Notes: generated by a model from the sequence alone, not told the origin. Positions 8,507 through 15,637 are shown, numbered from the stretch's first letter. The stretch is DNA of 24,602 bases from JAYEHL01 sp041653935 (GCA_041653935.1 JBAZEO010000031.1:1-24602), one strand, 5' to 3'. Translations and numbers: made by a program.

Positions 8507-9648
8507 GTGATACTGCTTATGTTTCGGTGCATGGTCTGGTATTAACAGATCTGGTAGATATCGACGGCGTGTCTCCGGCGGGATCGGGCCGAAAGGTTGA
8601 TAGCGCATCGTCTTCCGGCATGTCATATGCAACGATCCTAGACGCTGGGTGGGAACCGGAAACATATAGTTTTGAGATGCATTCCGCCACCAGAGCGTCT
8701 TTGGAAAGGGCCCGTCAGGAGCTTAACACTGCTCCAATAGGGGCAGAATTTTGCCCATTCACAGAGGACCAATGCGCTTATCTGGAATACGCATGTGCTG
8801 GCCCTGCAAAGAGCGTGAAGCTTGCCAGCGGGCAGCAATATTATTCCGATGCTGTGGTAATATGCCGAAACGGGCTGTTGTACGGCTCCGAGAGCGGCAT
8901 AGCCTTTCAGCGGGACGTTCCCCTGCCAAAAACCGCAACCATAACAAACAATGGTTACTACACATCCGGCCTGGATTGCCTGACGGTAAGCGGCGGGTAT
9001 GCAGCACCCGATTATGTAACCGACTTGCAATTTTCAATCGATGAAAACGAGGTAGCCCTAATATCCCACTGTATGCGCGGCGGGCGGCTCGTGTTGGATC
9101 GGTGGGGGAACTGCAATTACAGCTACGAGACGCACTTCAAAAAGATTTATACAGAGCAGCAAATAGACCTCGGGGGAAGCACGTTTTTGGATTATGGCAC
9201 ATCTGGCGCACTGACTACGGAAGCACTCACGATAGGAGCCAACGGCAAGATGGTCATTCCGTTTTATGGGCCTCTGCTCGTGTCTGGATGCCCCCATCTA
9301 ACAATCGAGGTCGAAGCATTGGCCGGAGCGCCCGATGTTGAAATAGCATACAGCTCCGATCTATCTGATTTAGAGGCAATCGACTGCGACGCATTGCGGT
9401 TAGGCACAAACGAGATAGATTTTCCAGAAGATGCGCGGGGAGAATCGTTTGTTGCAATCGGTATAACCACGGGCGCGGGTGCAAATATCACATTATCGCA
9501 CCTAAAAGCAAGCGTTGACAAGTACGTTGGGATCAACGATCTGCCCGTAATTGATCCGGGCGAAACGGCGACATTGACAGTTTCAGATGGGGAATCATCC
9601 AGCCACTTGCTATCGTATTGTCTGGCAACTTATCGAGATATATTCTGA
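8503..9648 (+). CDS. Tail-tip structural protein of unknown class (381 aa)
   Basis: ATG 8503 overlaps the previous stop as ATGA, indicating translational coupling. The protein is mainly beta-rich with many Gly, Ser and Asp residues, and has several Cys. The N-terminal part has a helix ATRASLERARQELNTAPIG followed by beta segments; the C-terminal half (LTIEVEALAGAPDVEIAYSS onward) resembles a jelly-roll-like carbohydrate-binding fold, as in many distal-tail proteins. Lying between the hub-like protein and the fibre, it is best read as part of the tail tip or baseplate, perhaps Dit-like. I recognise no family-defining motif. Confidence 0.55.
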   Translation: MSDTAYVSVHGLVLTDLVDIDGVSPAGSGRKVDSASSSGMSYATILDAGWEPETYSFEMHSATRASLERARQELNTAPIGAEFCPFTEDQCAYLEYACAGPAKSVKLASGQQYYSDAVVICRNGLLYGSESGIAFQRDVPLPKTATITNNGYYTSGLDCLTVSGGYAAPDYVTDLQFSIDENEVALISHCMRGGRLVLDRWGNCNYSYETHFKKIYTEQQIDLGGSTFLDYGTSGALTTEALTIGANGKMVIPFYGPLLVSGCPHLTIEVEALAGAPDVEIAYSSDLSDLEAIDCDALRLGTNEIDFPEDARGESFVAIGITTGAGANITLSHLKASVDKYVGINDLPVIDPGETATLTVSDGESSSHLLSYCLATYRDIF

Positions 9649-9654
9649 GGTTTT

Positions 9655-10851
9655 ATGGTCGAAAAATATTATCGCTTAGGTGACGGCACGCCCGTCCTCA
9701 ACCGCGGCCAATGGCTGACTGTAACCGCTTATGCCGTCGACGATCTGGTTTACAACGATGGTTCTAGCTATCTATGCAACCTGGCACATACATCAGGAAC
9801 CACCGATGACGAACCGGGGACTGGGGCAACATACGCAACCTATTGGTCTGTGTTTTGTGCCGGCGCACAGGGTGTAGCGGGCCCCGCCGGATCAGATGGC
9901 ACGGCAGCAGACACGGGCGCGTGGTTGCTGGGAACGGTGTATGCGCCAGGCGACAGATGCTATCACGCCAAAACCGGATACGGCCAATGTGTTTATCGAT
10001 GCAAGACCGGCCAGGGGCATACAGCAGCAGCGGCGAATGAGCCTGAGGTAGGTGCGTCATGGGAAGACAAATGGGAGCTGTTCGCTGAGGGCGGTGCGGA
10101 TGGGGCAGGATCAGGAGATTTTGTTGGCCCGGCCTCATCGACGACCAATAACCTGGTATCTTTCGGGGATGTGTCGGGCAAGCTCGGAAAGGACGCGGGC
10201 ACTCCGACGACTGTAGTAAATACCGTATTGCTCGCGGAATCAGCATCAACCACCGCGCCAGTTGGCACAACTGACAGTCTGCTAGTTGACGAAAATGGCA
10301 CCATGAAGCGCAAGACGGCAGATAGTTTTGCGAAAAAATATATTCATGTAAATATTAAAGCCGGAACTTGGCTTGCCGCCGTCACCGACGGATGCTCATC
10401 CGCATCTCAATCCGAGATGACGACCAACGACATGAACATCATGTCTCTTGGATTCGTCCACACCGCGAAGAAGTATGCCACGGCCGATTTCGAGCTTCCA
10501 GACGGCTACGATGGCGGAACCATATCTGCATACGTGACCTGGTATTCGACCGGAACCACAAGCAGCGGTGTCAGGTTCGGGCTCCAAGGTGCATCAGTAG
10601 GAGACAACGAATCCCTTGATGCATCATGGGGGTCGGCGGTAGAAGTTACCGACACCGCGACAGGCGCGGCCAATAAGCGGCTCAAGACGGCGGTTATGTC
10701 CGCTATCACCTTGGCGGGAACTCCGGCGGGCGGCGAGACCTGCCAGCTCAGGCTTTACCGCGATCCAACACACGGAGACGACGTTCTGGATGAGACCGTT
10801 TATGTACTGTCCGTAAAACTTAAGATTGGAATAAATAAACACTCGGAGTAA
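9655..10851 (+). CDS. Tail fibre / receptor-binding protein with two carbohydrate-binding-like modules (398 aa)
   Basis: ATG 9655 follows TGAGG (9646-9650), where the TGA is the previous stop. Domain order: module 1 at residues 19-68 (W.T.TAYAVDDLVYN...YLCN.AHTSG....EPG), a short collagen-like linker at 73-84 (GVAGPAGSDGTA), and module 2 at 88-146 (W....VYAPGDRCY...CVYRCKTGQGHT...EPEVGASWEDKW). Next comes a fibre-typical segment GDFVGPASSTTNNLVSFGD near 154-172, and then a beta-rich C-terminal domain. The modules match the one in the 6551 gene. Together this indicates an adsorption protein that binds a host surface polysaccharide or glycoprotein. The specific receptor cannot be inferred. Confidence 0.75.
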   Translation: MVEKYYRLGDGTPVLNRGQWLTVTAYAVDDLVYNDGSSYLCNLAHTSGTTDDEPGTGATYATYWSVFCAGAQGVAGPAGSDGTAADTGAWLLGTVYAPGDRCYHAKTGYGQCVYRCKTGQGHTAAAANEPEVGASWEDKWELFAEGGADGAGSGDFVGPASSTTNNLVSFGDVSGKLGKDAGTPTTVVNTVLLAESASTTAPVGTTDSLLVDENGTMKRKTADSFAKKYIHVNIKAGTWLAAVTDGCSSASQSEMTTNDMNIMSLGFVHTAKKYATADFELPDGYDGGTISAYVTWYSTGTTSSGVRFGLQGASVGDNESLDASWGSAVEVTDTATGAANKRLKTAVMSAITLAGTPAGGETCQLRLYRDPTHGDDVLDETVYVLSVKLKIGINKHSE

Positions 10852-10853
10852 AT

Positions 10854-11831
10854 ATGCCATACTTTGCAGTCGAGCCCGCTCTGGTTACAATCACAACAAA
10901 GAACACATGGATAGACATAGATCTCAATGACTATGCCACCTTGCCCCCAGCCGGCGTATCGGGCGTATCCTTGCGGATATATGCGCCAGCAGATGTCAAC
11001 GTGGGCACGAGAAAAAAAGGATGCACTGAAAACCTCTACGGCGTGTGCAACTATAATGAACAAAGCTCTGCGTGGGTCGGTGTTAATGCATCGCAAATAT
11101 TCCAGGTGTATGCCGGTAGCACATCGACAGTATTAATATATATTGTCGGGTATATGACAGAGGGGTTTGTATTTTTCGACACGACGATAGACAAACATTC
11201 TGGAACTACTCTCGCATGGACGGATTGCGATTGTTCGGCGGAAGTGCCGGATACCGCAGTTGCATTGATATTCTACATGACGGGCGGGACCACAAGCACA
11301 AATTATTTCGTCGGCCTGCGATGCGACGGCAGCACCGACGACCTGACTGGCAGAGGGCCGGGCACACGGTACATTACCGCGGTGATGAAATGCGCGTCTC
11401 GTGTCGTGGAGCACTATGCGACAACGACCACTTATCATAAGGCGCGGCTTGCAGGATACATCACAGCGGCCAGTCTGGGCACGTTCTACAGCGACAAAGC
11501 GGGCAACGACAGGTCGCTTGCCTCGACGGGATCTTATACAGATCTGACGGCACTATCGGCGGGCATGTCGCTGGGACTGTATGAAATGCTCGACCGCACA
11601 AGCGCATCCGCGACGTTGTATAGTCACGACATAAGGCAAAACGGCAGCGCGTTTGAATTTTATTACGATGTTGCCCACATGTGGCACGTCGTGCCGGGCG
11701 ATTCAAACCGGTTAGTCGAGGGAAAAATAGAAAACGTGCTGACGGATTTCTACCTGATAGGTTATTTTGCCGCGCCTAGCACCAATGTTGGCCGGGGCGG
11801 GGTGGGCATGGGCGACTGCATGATTATATAG
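10854..11831 (+). CDS. Tail fibre / adsorption protein with three ~102-aa repeats (325 aa)
   Basis: ATG 10854 follows the preceding stop by two bases, with GGAG at 10846-10849. The protein consists of three diverged beta-rich repeats of about 102 residues. Each starts with a W.D.DL or YTDLTA-type strand and ends with a hydrophobic strand closed by Gly-Tyr at residues 99-100, 201-202 and 303-304. The shared internal pattern is VG.R..G or its equivalents followed by a Y-rich strand. Such repeated beta domains are common in virion surface fibres. It is the last gene of the tail operon, so it is probably a receptor-binding or decoration protein. Its 3' end overlaps a convergent minus-strand gene by 70 bases. 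Confidence 0.65.
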   Translation: MPYFAVEPALVTITTKNTWIDIDLNDYATLPPAGVSGVSLRIYAPADVNVGTRKKGCTENLYGVCNYNEQSSAWVGVNASQIFQVYAGSTSTVLIYIVGYMTEGFVFFDTTIDKHSGTTLAWTDCDCSAEVPDTAVALIFYMTGGTTSTNYFVGLRCDGSTDDLTGRGPGTRYITAVMKCASRVVEHYATTTTYHKARLAGYITAASLGTFYSDKAGNDRSLASTGSYTDLTALSAGMSLGLYEMLDRTSASATLYSHDIRQNGSAFEFYYDVAHMWHVVPGDSNRLVEGKIENVLTDFYLIGYFAAPSTNVGRGGVGMGDCMII

Positions 11832-12076
11832 CTCTTCACCGTGCTCCACGAGTATCCTATCTCCCTGGAAATTTCCGCGATGGTCTTTTCCCCAGCAATC
11901 ATCGCATCTATTTTCTTAACCAGCATGGGGTCATCGCGAATCCTTGGCCGCTTAGTTTCGCCCTCTCGCGAGACTGGAATTGGCGCACCAATTCCTCTTT
12001 TTTCGGACTTCTTCTCACATGTGGCCGGAGGCATCGACTTTCTATCCAGATACTCTATCAATGCCTCGCGCACCAT
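11762..12076 (-). CDS. Small helix-turn-helix DNA-binding protein (104 aa)
   Basis: This minus-strand gene starts at the only available ATG (12076) and is tail-to-tail with the fibre gene. Residues about 51-84 read DPMLVKKIDAMIAGEKT, then IAEISREIGYSWSTVKSYI. This is a clear helix-turn-helix of the type found at the C-terminus of resolvase-like and small phage regulators (helix, turn at REIGYS, recognition helix STVKSYI). The N-terminal half is basic and without known motifs; the last ~20 residues are Pro-rich. A TATA-like element TTATGTATAG on the minus strand (12126-12137) would give a short leader. It may be a regulator of the switch region it flanks; its target is unknown. Confidence 0.6.
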   Translation of the reverse strand: MVREALIEYLDRKSMPPATCEKKSEKRGIGAPIPVSREGETKRPRIRDDPMLVKKIDAMIAGEKTIAEISREIGYSWSTVKSYIIMQSPMPTPPRPTLVLGAAK

Positions 12077-12192
12077 ATCGCGCGTGTATATACTCGCTCA
12101 ATCGCTCATTTTCGCCATCAGTGATCTCTATACATAATTTCATAATGGATAATACACATGATTGATATAATAATAGATCGCTCACACGATAG

Positions 12193-12207
12193 ATAAGCTT
12201 ATATATG
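12193..12207 (+). promoter_or_regulatory. TATA box overlapped by a 10-bp palindrome
   Basis: CTTATATATG at 12198-12207 is a strong archaeal TATA box. It is overlapped by the perfect palindrome ATAAGCTTAT (12193-12202), a likely operator. Transcription would start near 12229, just before the small ORFs at 12235 and 12252. The gap 12077-12192 holds the promoter of the divergent HTH gene and a CATAAT direct repeat. Confidence 0.55.
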
Positions 12208-12234
12208 CGTGGCTACTAATAGGGGAGTAGTGAA

Positions 12235-12255
12235 ATGCGAGGTCGAGGAAAATGA
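12235..12255 (+). CDS. Putative 6-codon leader ORF
   Basis: ATG 12235 is preceded by AGGGGAG (12221-12227) at good spacing. It encodes MRGRGK, and its TGA overlaps the next ATG (12252) as ATGA. If transcription starts near 12229 it would be almost leaderless. It may couple translation to the downstream gene. A chance occurrence cannot be excluded for so short a frame. Confidence 0.3.
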   Translation: MRGRGK

Positions 12256-12401
12256 GCCTAATAGGAAATCGAACGGATATATTAGAATTGGATGAGCTGT
12301 CAGATGCCTGCCTGAAGACCAATTTCGGCTATACGGATGCTGGGATTGAGAACTTGCGAGATCAGGCGAAAGAGATCAGAAAGGAAGAGGGGGTGGCATA
12401 A
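12252..12401 (+). CDS. Small acidic protein of unknown function (49 aa)
   Basis: ATG 12252 has GAGG at 12245-12248. The product begins MSLIGNRTDILELDELSDAC and ends in a charged helix (NLRDQAKEIRKEEG). It is the first full gene after the 12198-12207 promoter. It is two bases from the next gene, so the series 12252, 12404, 12665 and 13208 probably forms one operon with the FilR1-like regulator. I do not recognise the family. Confidence 0.55.
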   Translation: MSLIGNRTDILELDELSDACLKTNFGYTDAGIENLRDQAKEIRKEEGVA

Positions 12402-12403
12402 GC

Positions 12404-12664
12404 ATGGCTGCTATCAAAGTGTTCCTGTTCCGAGCCATCGGACCAATGGAGAATGTAATTGGAATTTGGGAAAAGAGGGAGACATCCCTTGGCGTGCGAG
12501 TGCACGAGGGCACGCCCCTGATGCCGGGAGATGTGATCCGGTATATCGGTGAGCCCGGATATTACCGGGTAGAATCGGGGGATTGGAAAGAAAACGAGTA
12601 CCACGCTAGGTGGTGCTTGTCATCACCCAAGGCCAAGAAAATTGATGCGTGGGCGGTGGCCTAG
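12404..12664 (+). CDS. Hypothetical protein (86 aa)
   Basis: ATG 12404 follows the previous stop by two bases, with a GAGGGGG stretch at about 12387-12393 as ribosome binding site. The protein looks like a small beta barrel: KVFLFRAIGP, VIGIWEKRE, LMPGDVIRYIG and YYRVESGDW. Strand-turn patterns with PGD and GDW recall small phage-encoded beta proteins, but I cannot name the family. The stop TAG is immediately followed by the next ATG. Confidence 0.6.
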   Translation: MAAIKVFLFRAIGPMENVIGIWEKRETSLGVRVHEGTPLMPGDVIRYIGEPGYYRVESGDWKENEYHARWCLSSPKAKKIDAWAVA

Positions 12665-13207
12665 ATGAAATACTTCATTGACTCGGAGTTTTCCGAGCGA
12701 GGGCCAAAACATCCTGTCGAATTAATTAGCATTGCAATCGTGGCCGAGGATGGCCGCGAGTTTTATGCGATAAACGACGCCTGGTATGGTTTTCTGGCTC
12801 ATCGCAGAGCCAGTAAATGGGTACAAGATAACGTATTGTCTCACCTCCCAGCAGATGCCGACACGGATGTGTCTAATGGCGGGTCCCCTCGCATGGCATG
12901 GGAAGGCTCCAGAAGGATGCCAATTTCTCAGATAAGAGAGGAGATATTGGCCTTCGTTGGCAATGATCCCAAACCTGAATTTTGGGGATACTATGCCGAC
13001 TATGATTGGGTGGCATTCTGCCAGATATTCGGAGCTATGATCGATCTGCCAACCGGATGGCCAATGTATTGCAGAGATCTTAAGCAAATCTGCGATGAAA
13101 GGGGCAATCCTACGTTGCCAGATATGCCAAATTGTATAGAGCATCATGCTCTGTATGATGCGCGTGAAATCAAATATCGATACGATTGGCTGATGGGGGT
13201 AGCCTGA
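12665..13207 (+). CDS. DEDDh 3'-5' exoribonuclease-like protein (180 aa)
   Basis: The start is directly after the previous stop. The DEDDh core is complete: D6 and E8 in IDSEFSE, D114 in YYADYDWVAF, and H161 and D165 in HHALYDAREIKYRYDW. The HALYDA ending and the ~180-aa length match the Rv2179c-like exoribonuclease family often carried by phages and their hosts. The fold acts on single-stranded RNA or DNA ends using two metal ions. In the virus it could process transcripts, degrade host RNA or act in nucleotide salvage; the sequence does not decide. It sits in an operon with two transcription regulators. Confidence 0.8.
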   Translation: MKYFIDSEFSERGPKHPVELISIAIVAEDGREFYAINDAWYGFLAHRRASKWVQDNVLSHLPADADTDVSNGGSPRMAWEGSRRMPISQIREEILAFVGNDPKPEFWGYYADYDWVAFCQIFGAMIDLPTGWPMYCRDLKQICDERGNPTLPDMPNCIEHHALYDAREIKYRYDWLMGVA

Positions 13208-13354
13208 TTGCCCGCCGCCAAACCTCTTTCGGAGTGCGCCTATCGGGCGCACATATCCATTCCCCCCGACCTGGAAGAGAAAGCCCGCCAGTTGGCCGCT
13301 CAACGCAAGCTATCTGCCGTCTGTGAGCAGGCGGTTAGGGAGGCAGCGCTATGA
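13208..13354 (+). CDS. Ribbon-helix-helix DNA-binding protein (48 aa, TTG start)
   Basis: This frame starts with TTG right after the exonuclease stop, with a GGGGGT ribosome binding site at about 13194-13200, and ends by ATGA overlap with the FilR1-like gene. The strand-helix-helix pattern is clear: AHISIP strand, PDLEEKARQLAAQR helix 1, KLSAVCEQAVREAAL helix 2. This is typical of CopG/Arc-type dimeric repressors. It probably regulates its own operon or the promoters nearby. The unusual start codon and small size make it easy to miss. Confidence 0.75.
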   Translation: MPAAKPLSECAYRAHISIPPDLEEKARQLAAQRKLSAVCEQAVREAAL

Positions 13355-14124
13355 TCTATTCTCAAGCTGAAAGCGCGCTTCGCGCTTTAACAGGCTCCTC
13401 TACCAGGGCTAAGATACTTCTAGCCATCCGAGATGGCCCCATGCCGATTAGGCCTCTATCGGGGGTCGTTGGCGCGAGCACATCAACTGTGGCACATTCG
13501 ATTGCGGCCATGCGAGAAGAGATATGCCGCGATGGGGGAGCCTATCGCCTGACCAATCTAGGCATGATCAGAGCCGAAGCACTTGACCGGCTGCTCTCCT
13601 GCCTGATTGCATTGGATGAGAATGCTGCCTTCTGGCAGGGGCATGATATAAGCGGCATTCCAGCGAGCTTGCTTGCTGATATAGGTTTGCTGTCTGGCGG
13701 CCAATGCGTGCAAGATAATGGCTTCGTCATGAAGTCATTAGATGGCTTCTTGTGGGAAACATCGAAGGCAAAGCATATGTGGGCAGTGTCGCCAGTCATC
13801 GCGCCGGGTCATGCAGAGCTCATTGCAGGACTGGTAGAGGCAGGAGCAGAAGTCCACTTGATCCTGACAAGTGAGATCATGGCCTTGCTCGACCAGGAGC
13901 AGCTCAAGAGCTTGCTTGCCGCGAGCAACTTCCATCTGTATCAGATAGATCAGGAAGTTAAGACGGCCTTCACAGTGGCCGATGACATGCTATCTCTCGG
14001 ATTGTATTTGCCATCTGGCAAGTACGATACTAATCAAGATCTGGTATGTCATGGGCAGGCGGCGGTAGAATGGGGGATGCGGTTGTGGGAATATTATAAA
14101 TCGAAAGCGACAAAAATAGATTAA
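13351..14124 (+). CDS. FilR1-like methanogenesis regulator-type transcription factor (257 aa)
   Basis: ATG 13351 overlaps the RHH stop. Residues ~10-70 are a winged helix (STRAKILLAIRDGPMPIRPL, then GVVGASTSTVAHSIAAM). Residues ~90-250 carry the DUF1724/FilR1 hallmarks: FWQGHDISGIP near 94, AVSPVIAPGHAELI near 145, and DDMLSLGLYLPSGKYD followed by AA..WGMRLWEYY near 211-249. Length and order match complete FilR1-family members. In Methanothrix, FilR1 responds to acyl-homoserine lactones and affects methanogenesis; the ligand of this copy is unknown. Here it may act as a viral switch protein or modulate host genes. It is convergent with the minus operon ending at 14121, with four bases of overlap. 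Confidence 0.88.
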   Translation: MIYSQAESALRALTGSSTRAKILLAIRDGPMPIRPLSGVVGASTSTVAHSIAAMREEICRDGGAYRLTNLGMIRAEALDRLLSCLIALDENAAFWQGHDISGIPASLLADIGLLSGGQCVQDNGFVMKSLDGFLWETSKAKHMWAVSPVIAPGHAELIAGLVEAGAEVHLILTSEIMALLDQEQLKSLLAASNFHLYQIDQEVKTAFTVADDMLSLGLYLPSGKYDTNQDLVCHGQAAVEWGMRLWEYYKSKATKID

Positions 14125-14258
14125 ATATTTTTGAAATACAAATGCACGGCATAACGAATCTTTTCGCTATCGGATTTACCGGGCAGAGTCTTAAGTTTCT
14201 CCTCATCGGCTAAAAATAGGCGAACGATATGGGGCGGGGCAAAAAGTTTAGGCTTCAT
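14121..14258 (-). CDS. Small protein, possible ribbon-helix-helix type (45 aa)
   Basis: The minus-strand ATG at 14258 has GAGG six bases upstream, inside the preceding gene, which it overlaps by 11 bases. The sequence starts MKPKLFAPPHIVRLFL and ends SDSEKIRYAVHLYFKNI. The second half resembles helix 2 of RHH or plasmid-type regulators (S.SEKIRYAV..Y), but the first half is a weak match. It is the last gene of a three-gene minus operon. Confidence 0.55.
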   Translation of the reverse strand: MKPKLFAPPHIVRLFLADEEKLKTLPGKSDSEKIRYAVHLYFKNI

Positions 14259-14442
14259 TGTAATCCTCGAATTCCATCAATCGCGCCATCGCGAGATCCA
14301 CTTTTCGGAAATGGTCTCCATCCACAACTACCTCCTGCGGATTGATCTCATTCTCGTTCAATCCGAACGCGGTTTCCTCCATCGCATAAATCACATCCGC
14401 CAGCGCATCCATGAGCGCCAATCTGCATACCAAGCAATTCAT
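14248..14442 (-). CDS. Hypothetical protein with N-terminal CxxC (64 aa)
   Basis: ATG 14442 overlaps the upstream stop as ATGA, which decides the start over a longer frame from 14484. The protein begins MNCLVCRLALMDALADVIYAMEE and is otherwise acidic and helical (NEINPQEVVVDGDHFRKVD). The single CxxC could bind metal only as a dimer. It is unrecognised; small phage proteins of this general look are common in early operons. Confidence 0.55.
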   Translation of the reverse strand: MNCLVCRLALMDALADVIYAMEETAFGLNENEINPQEVVVDGDHFRKVDLAMARLMEFEDYNEA

Positions 14443-14732
14443 GCAAACCGCTCGATCAATGCGCGGGGAACATCCCCGGAGCACTCGACACCTGCAACAT
14501 AGAGGTCTGCCACCAACCGGGCGGTCTCCTGCGCGGTCAGGTGCCGTACTTGGTAATCTGCCTTACCAGGCAAGCGGCCCGTCTCCAGTGCCCACTGGAT
14601 GCCGTAAGTAATCTCTCGGAGGTTACCAGGCAGGTATCCATCCCTCGCCTCGCGGTCGATGCGATCAAGAACAAGGTCCTGGCGGTGCATCCCTGCGACC
14701 AGGGATCGGAGTTGAAGTCTCAGGGTTGCCAT
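14439..14732 (-). CDS. Hypothetical protein (97 aa), first gene of a minus operon
   Basis: ATG 14732 lies about 25 bases from a minus-strand TATA element (TTTATATT, 14752-14760), so the transcript may be nearly leaderless, although AGGA also lies upstream. The protein is largely helical and charged, with RQDLVLDRIDREARDG near residue 17 and LTAQETARLVADLYVAG near residue 65. No family is recognised. Its promoter overlaps the AAAGATTA palindrome at 14760-14778, suggesting repression. Confidence 0.55.
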   Translation of the reverse strand: MATLRLQLRSLVAGMHRQDLVLDRIDREARDGYLPGNLREITYGIQWALETGRLPGKADYQVRHLTAQETARLVADLYVAGVECSGDVPRALIERFA

Positions 14733-14759
14733 AGATCCTAATAGGAGCTACTAGAATAT

Positions 14760-14778
14760 AAAGATTACGGTAATCTTT
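14760..14778. promoter_or_regulatory. Palindromic operator AAAGATTA-CGG-TAATCTTT
   Basis: A perfect 8-bp inverted repeat with a 3-base spacer lies in the divergent promoter region between the minus operon (14732) and the prenyltransferase gene (14849). It abuts the TATA element of the minus operon and lies about 40-60 bases upstream of the plus TATA box. The size fits a dimeric regulator, perhaps one of the RHH or winged-helix proteins encoded nearby. Confidence 0.55.
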
Positions 14779-14818
14779 GTACTTGCAATATAAATATTCC
14801 TTCCATCTTTTCCTATAA

Positions 14819-14828
14819 TCTATATACT
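14819..14828 (+). promoter_or_regulatory. TATA box of the prenyltransferase gene (leaderless transcript likely)
   Basis: TCTATATACT is centred ~26 bases before ATG 14849, the archaeal TATA-to-start distance, and no Shine-Dalgarno is present. The mRNA therefore probably begins at or next to the start codon. A second TATA-like element (ATATAAATA, 14789-14797) lies further upstream. Confidence 0.55.
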
Positions 14829-14848
14829 TTCCGCGTGGTGCTATTTTT

Positions 14849-15586
14849 ATGTCCTTGATCTATATCTTTCGTCTATTGTCTATATCTTCTATATGGATCG
14901 CGATCAGCGCAGCGCTTGGACCGGCGATCATCTGCAAGATATATGGCCTGCCCTATGCGATGGTTGCAAGTGTATTGGTTTTCCTGGTCACATGGGCAGT
15001 CTATGCGATAGACAAGGTAAGCGGCTCTCGTGAAGATCTGCTCAATGATCCTGATCGCGCAATGCTTGCCAAGTATCCTATTAAGCGGCTTGCTGCCTTT
15101 GCCTACGTCGCTGCAATCGTGTTAGTGACTGTCTGGCGGCCTATCGCGATATATGCCGTACTCGCGCCAGGGATCGCTGGAGCACTCTATACGGTGCGGA
15201 TTTGCGGCTATAGGCCGAAGGATATTCCGCTTGTCAAGAATCTGATCGTCGCCGCTGCAACCGCTTTCTGCTATGGGCAGCTTGCCGGCAGCGGCTACAT
15301 GCTGATCTTTTTGCTCATGATGGCCGGCACAATATTCTCTGATCTGAGGGATATTTGCGGGGATGCCGCAAATGGGGTCCGAACCCTGCCTGTTTTGCTC
15401 GGATCTTCGCGAACACTTGCAGTCTTGGCGGCCATCGACATACCGATTGCCTTTTTGTCGCCTGTTATCGCGGCCATGATTGGGATCTTTATACTTTATT
15501 TCAGTAAGCAGCGCCCTAACTTGCAATACGATCTGCTTATAGATGGTTGGATGATATGGATTTACATGCTGCTATATGCGATTTGA
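14849..15586 (+). CDS. UbiA-type membrane prenyltransferase (245 aa)
   Basis: The protein is hydrophobic throughout, with about seven or eight predicted membrane segments. The two Asp-rich prenyl-diphosphate-binding motifs of the UbiA family are visible: the first as AIDKVSGSREDLLNDPDR (residues 54-70, a variant seen in short archaeal members) and the second as DLRDICGDAANGVRTLPVLLG (D165, D168, D172). At 245 aa it is somewhat shorter than typical UbiA proteins (~280-300). The family joins polyprenyl chains to an acceptor in the membrane, as in quinone, archaeal ether lipid or heme synthesis; the acceptor here is unknown. It is a single-gene unit with its own promoter among viral regulators, so it may be a host-derived accessory gene. 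Confidence 0.85.
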   Translation: MSLIYIFRLLSISSIWIAISAALGPAIICKIYGLPYAMVASVLVFLVTWAVYAIDKVSGSREDLLNDPDRAMLAKYPIKRLAAFAYVAAIVLVTVWRPIAIYAVLAPGIAGALYTVRICGYRPKDIPLVKNLIVAAATAFCYGQLAGSGYMLIFLLMMAGTIFSDLRDICGDAANGVRTLPVLLGSSRTLAVLAAIDIPIAFLSPVIAAMIGIFILYFSKQRPNLQYDLLIDGWMIWIYMLLYAI

Positions 15587-15637
15587 GGGAGAAAAGGTTA
15601 TATAGGATTGATATAATGATTGTATTTGGCGAACATG

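Noticed and set aside
12077..12192. Possible small plus-strand gene before the regulator operon
   Set aside because: Only short unremarkable frames; the stretch is better explained as a divergent promoter region with TATA-like elements.
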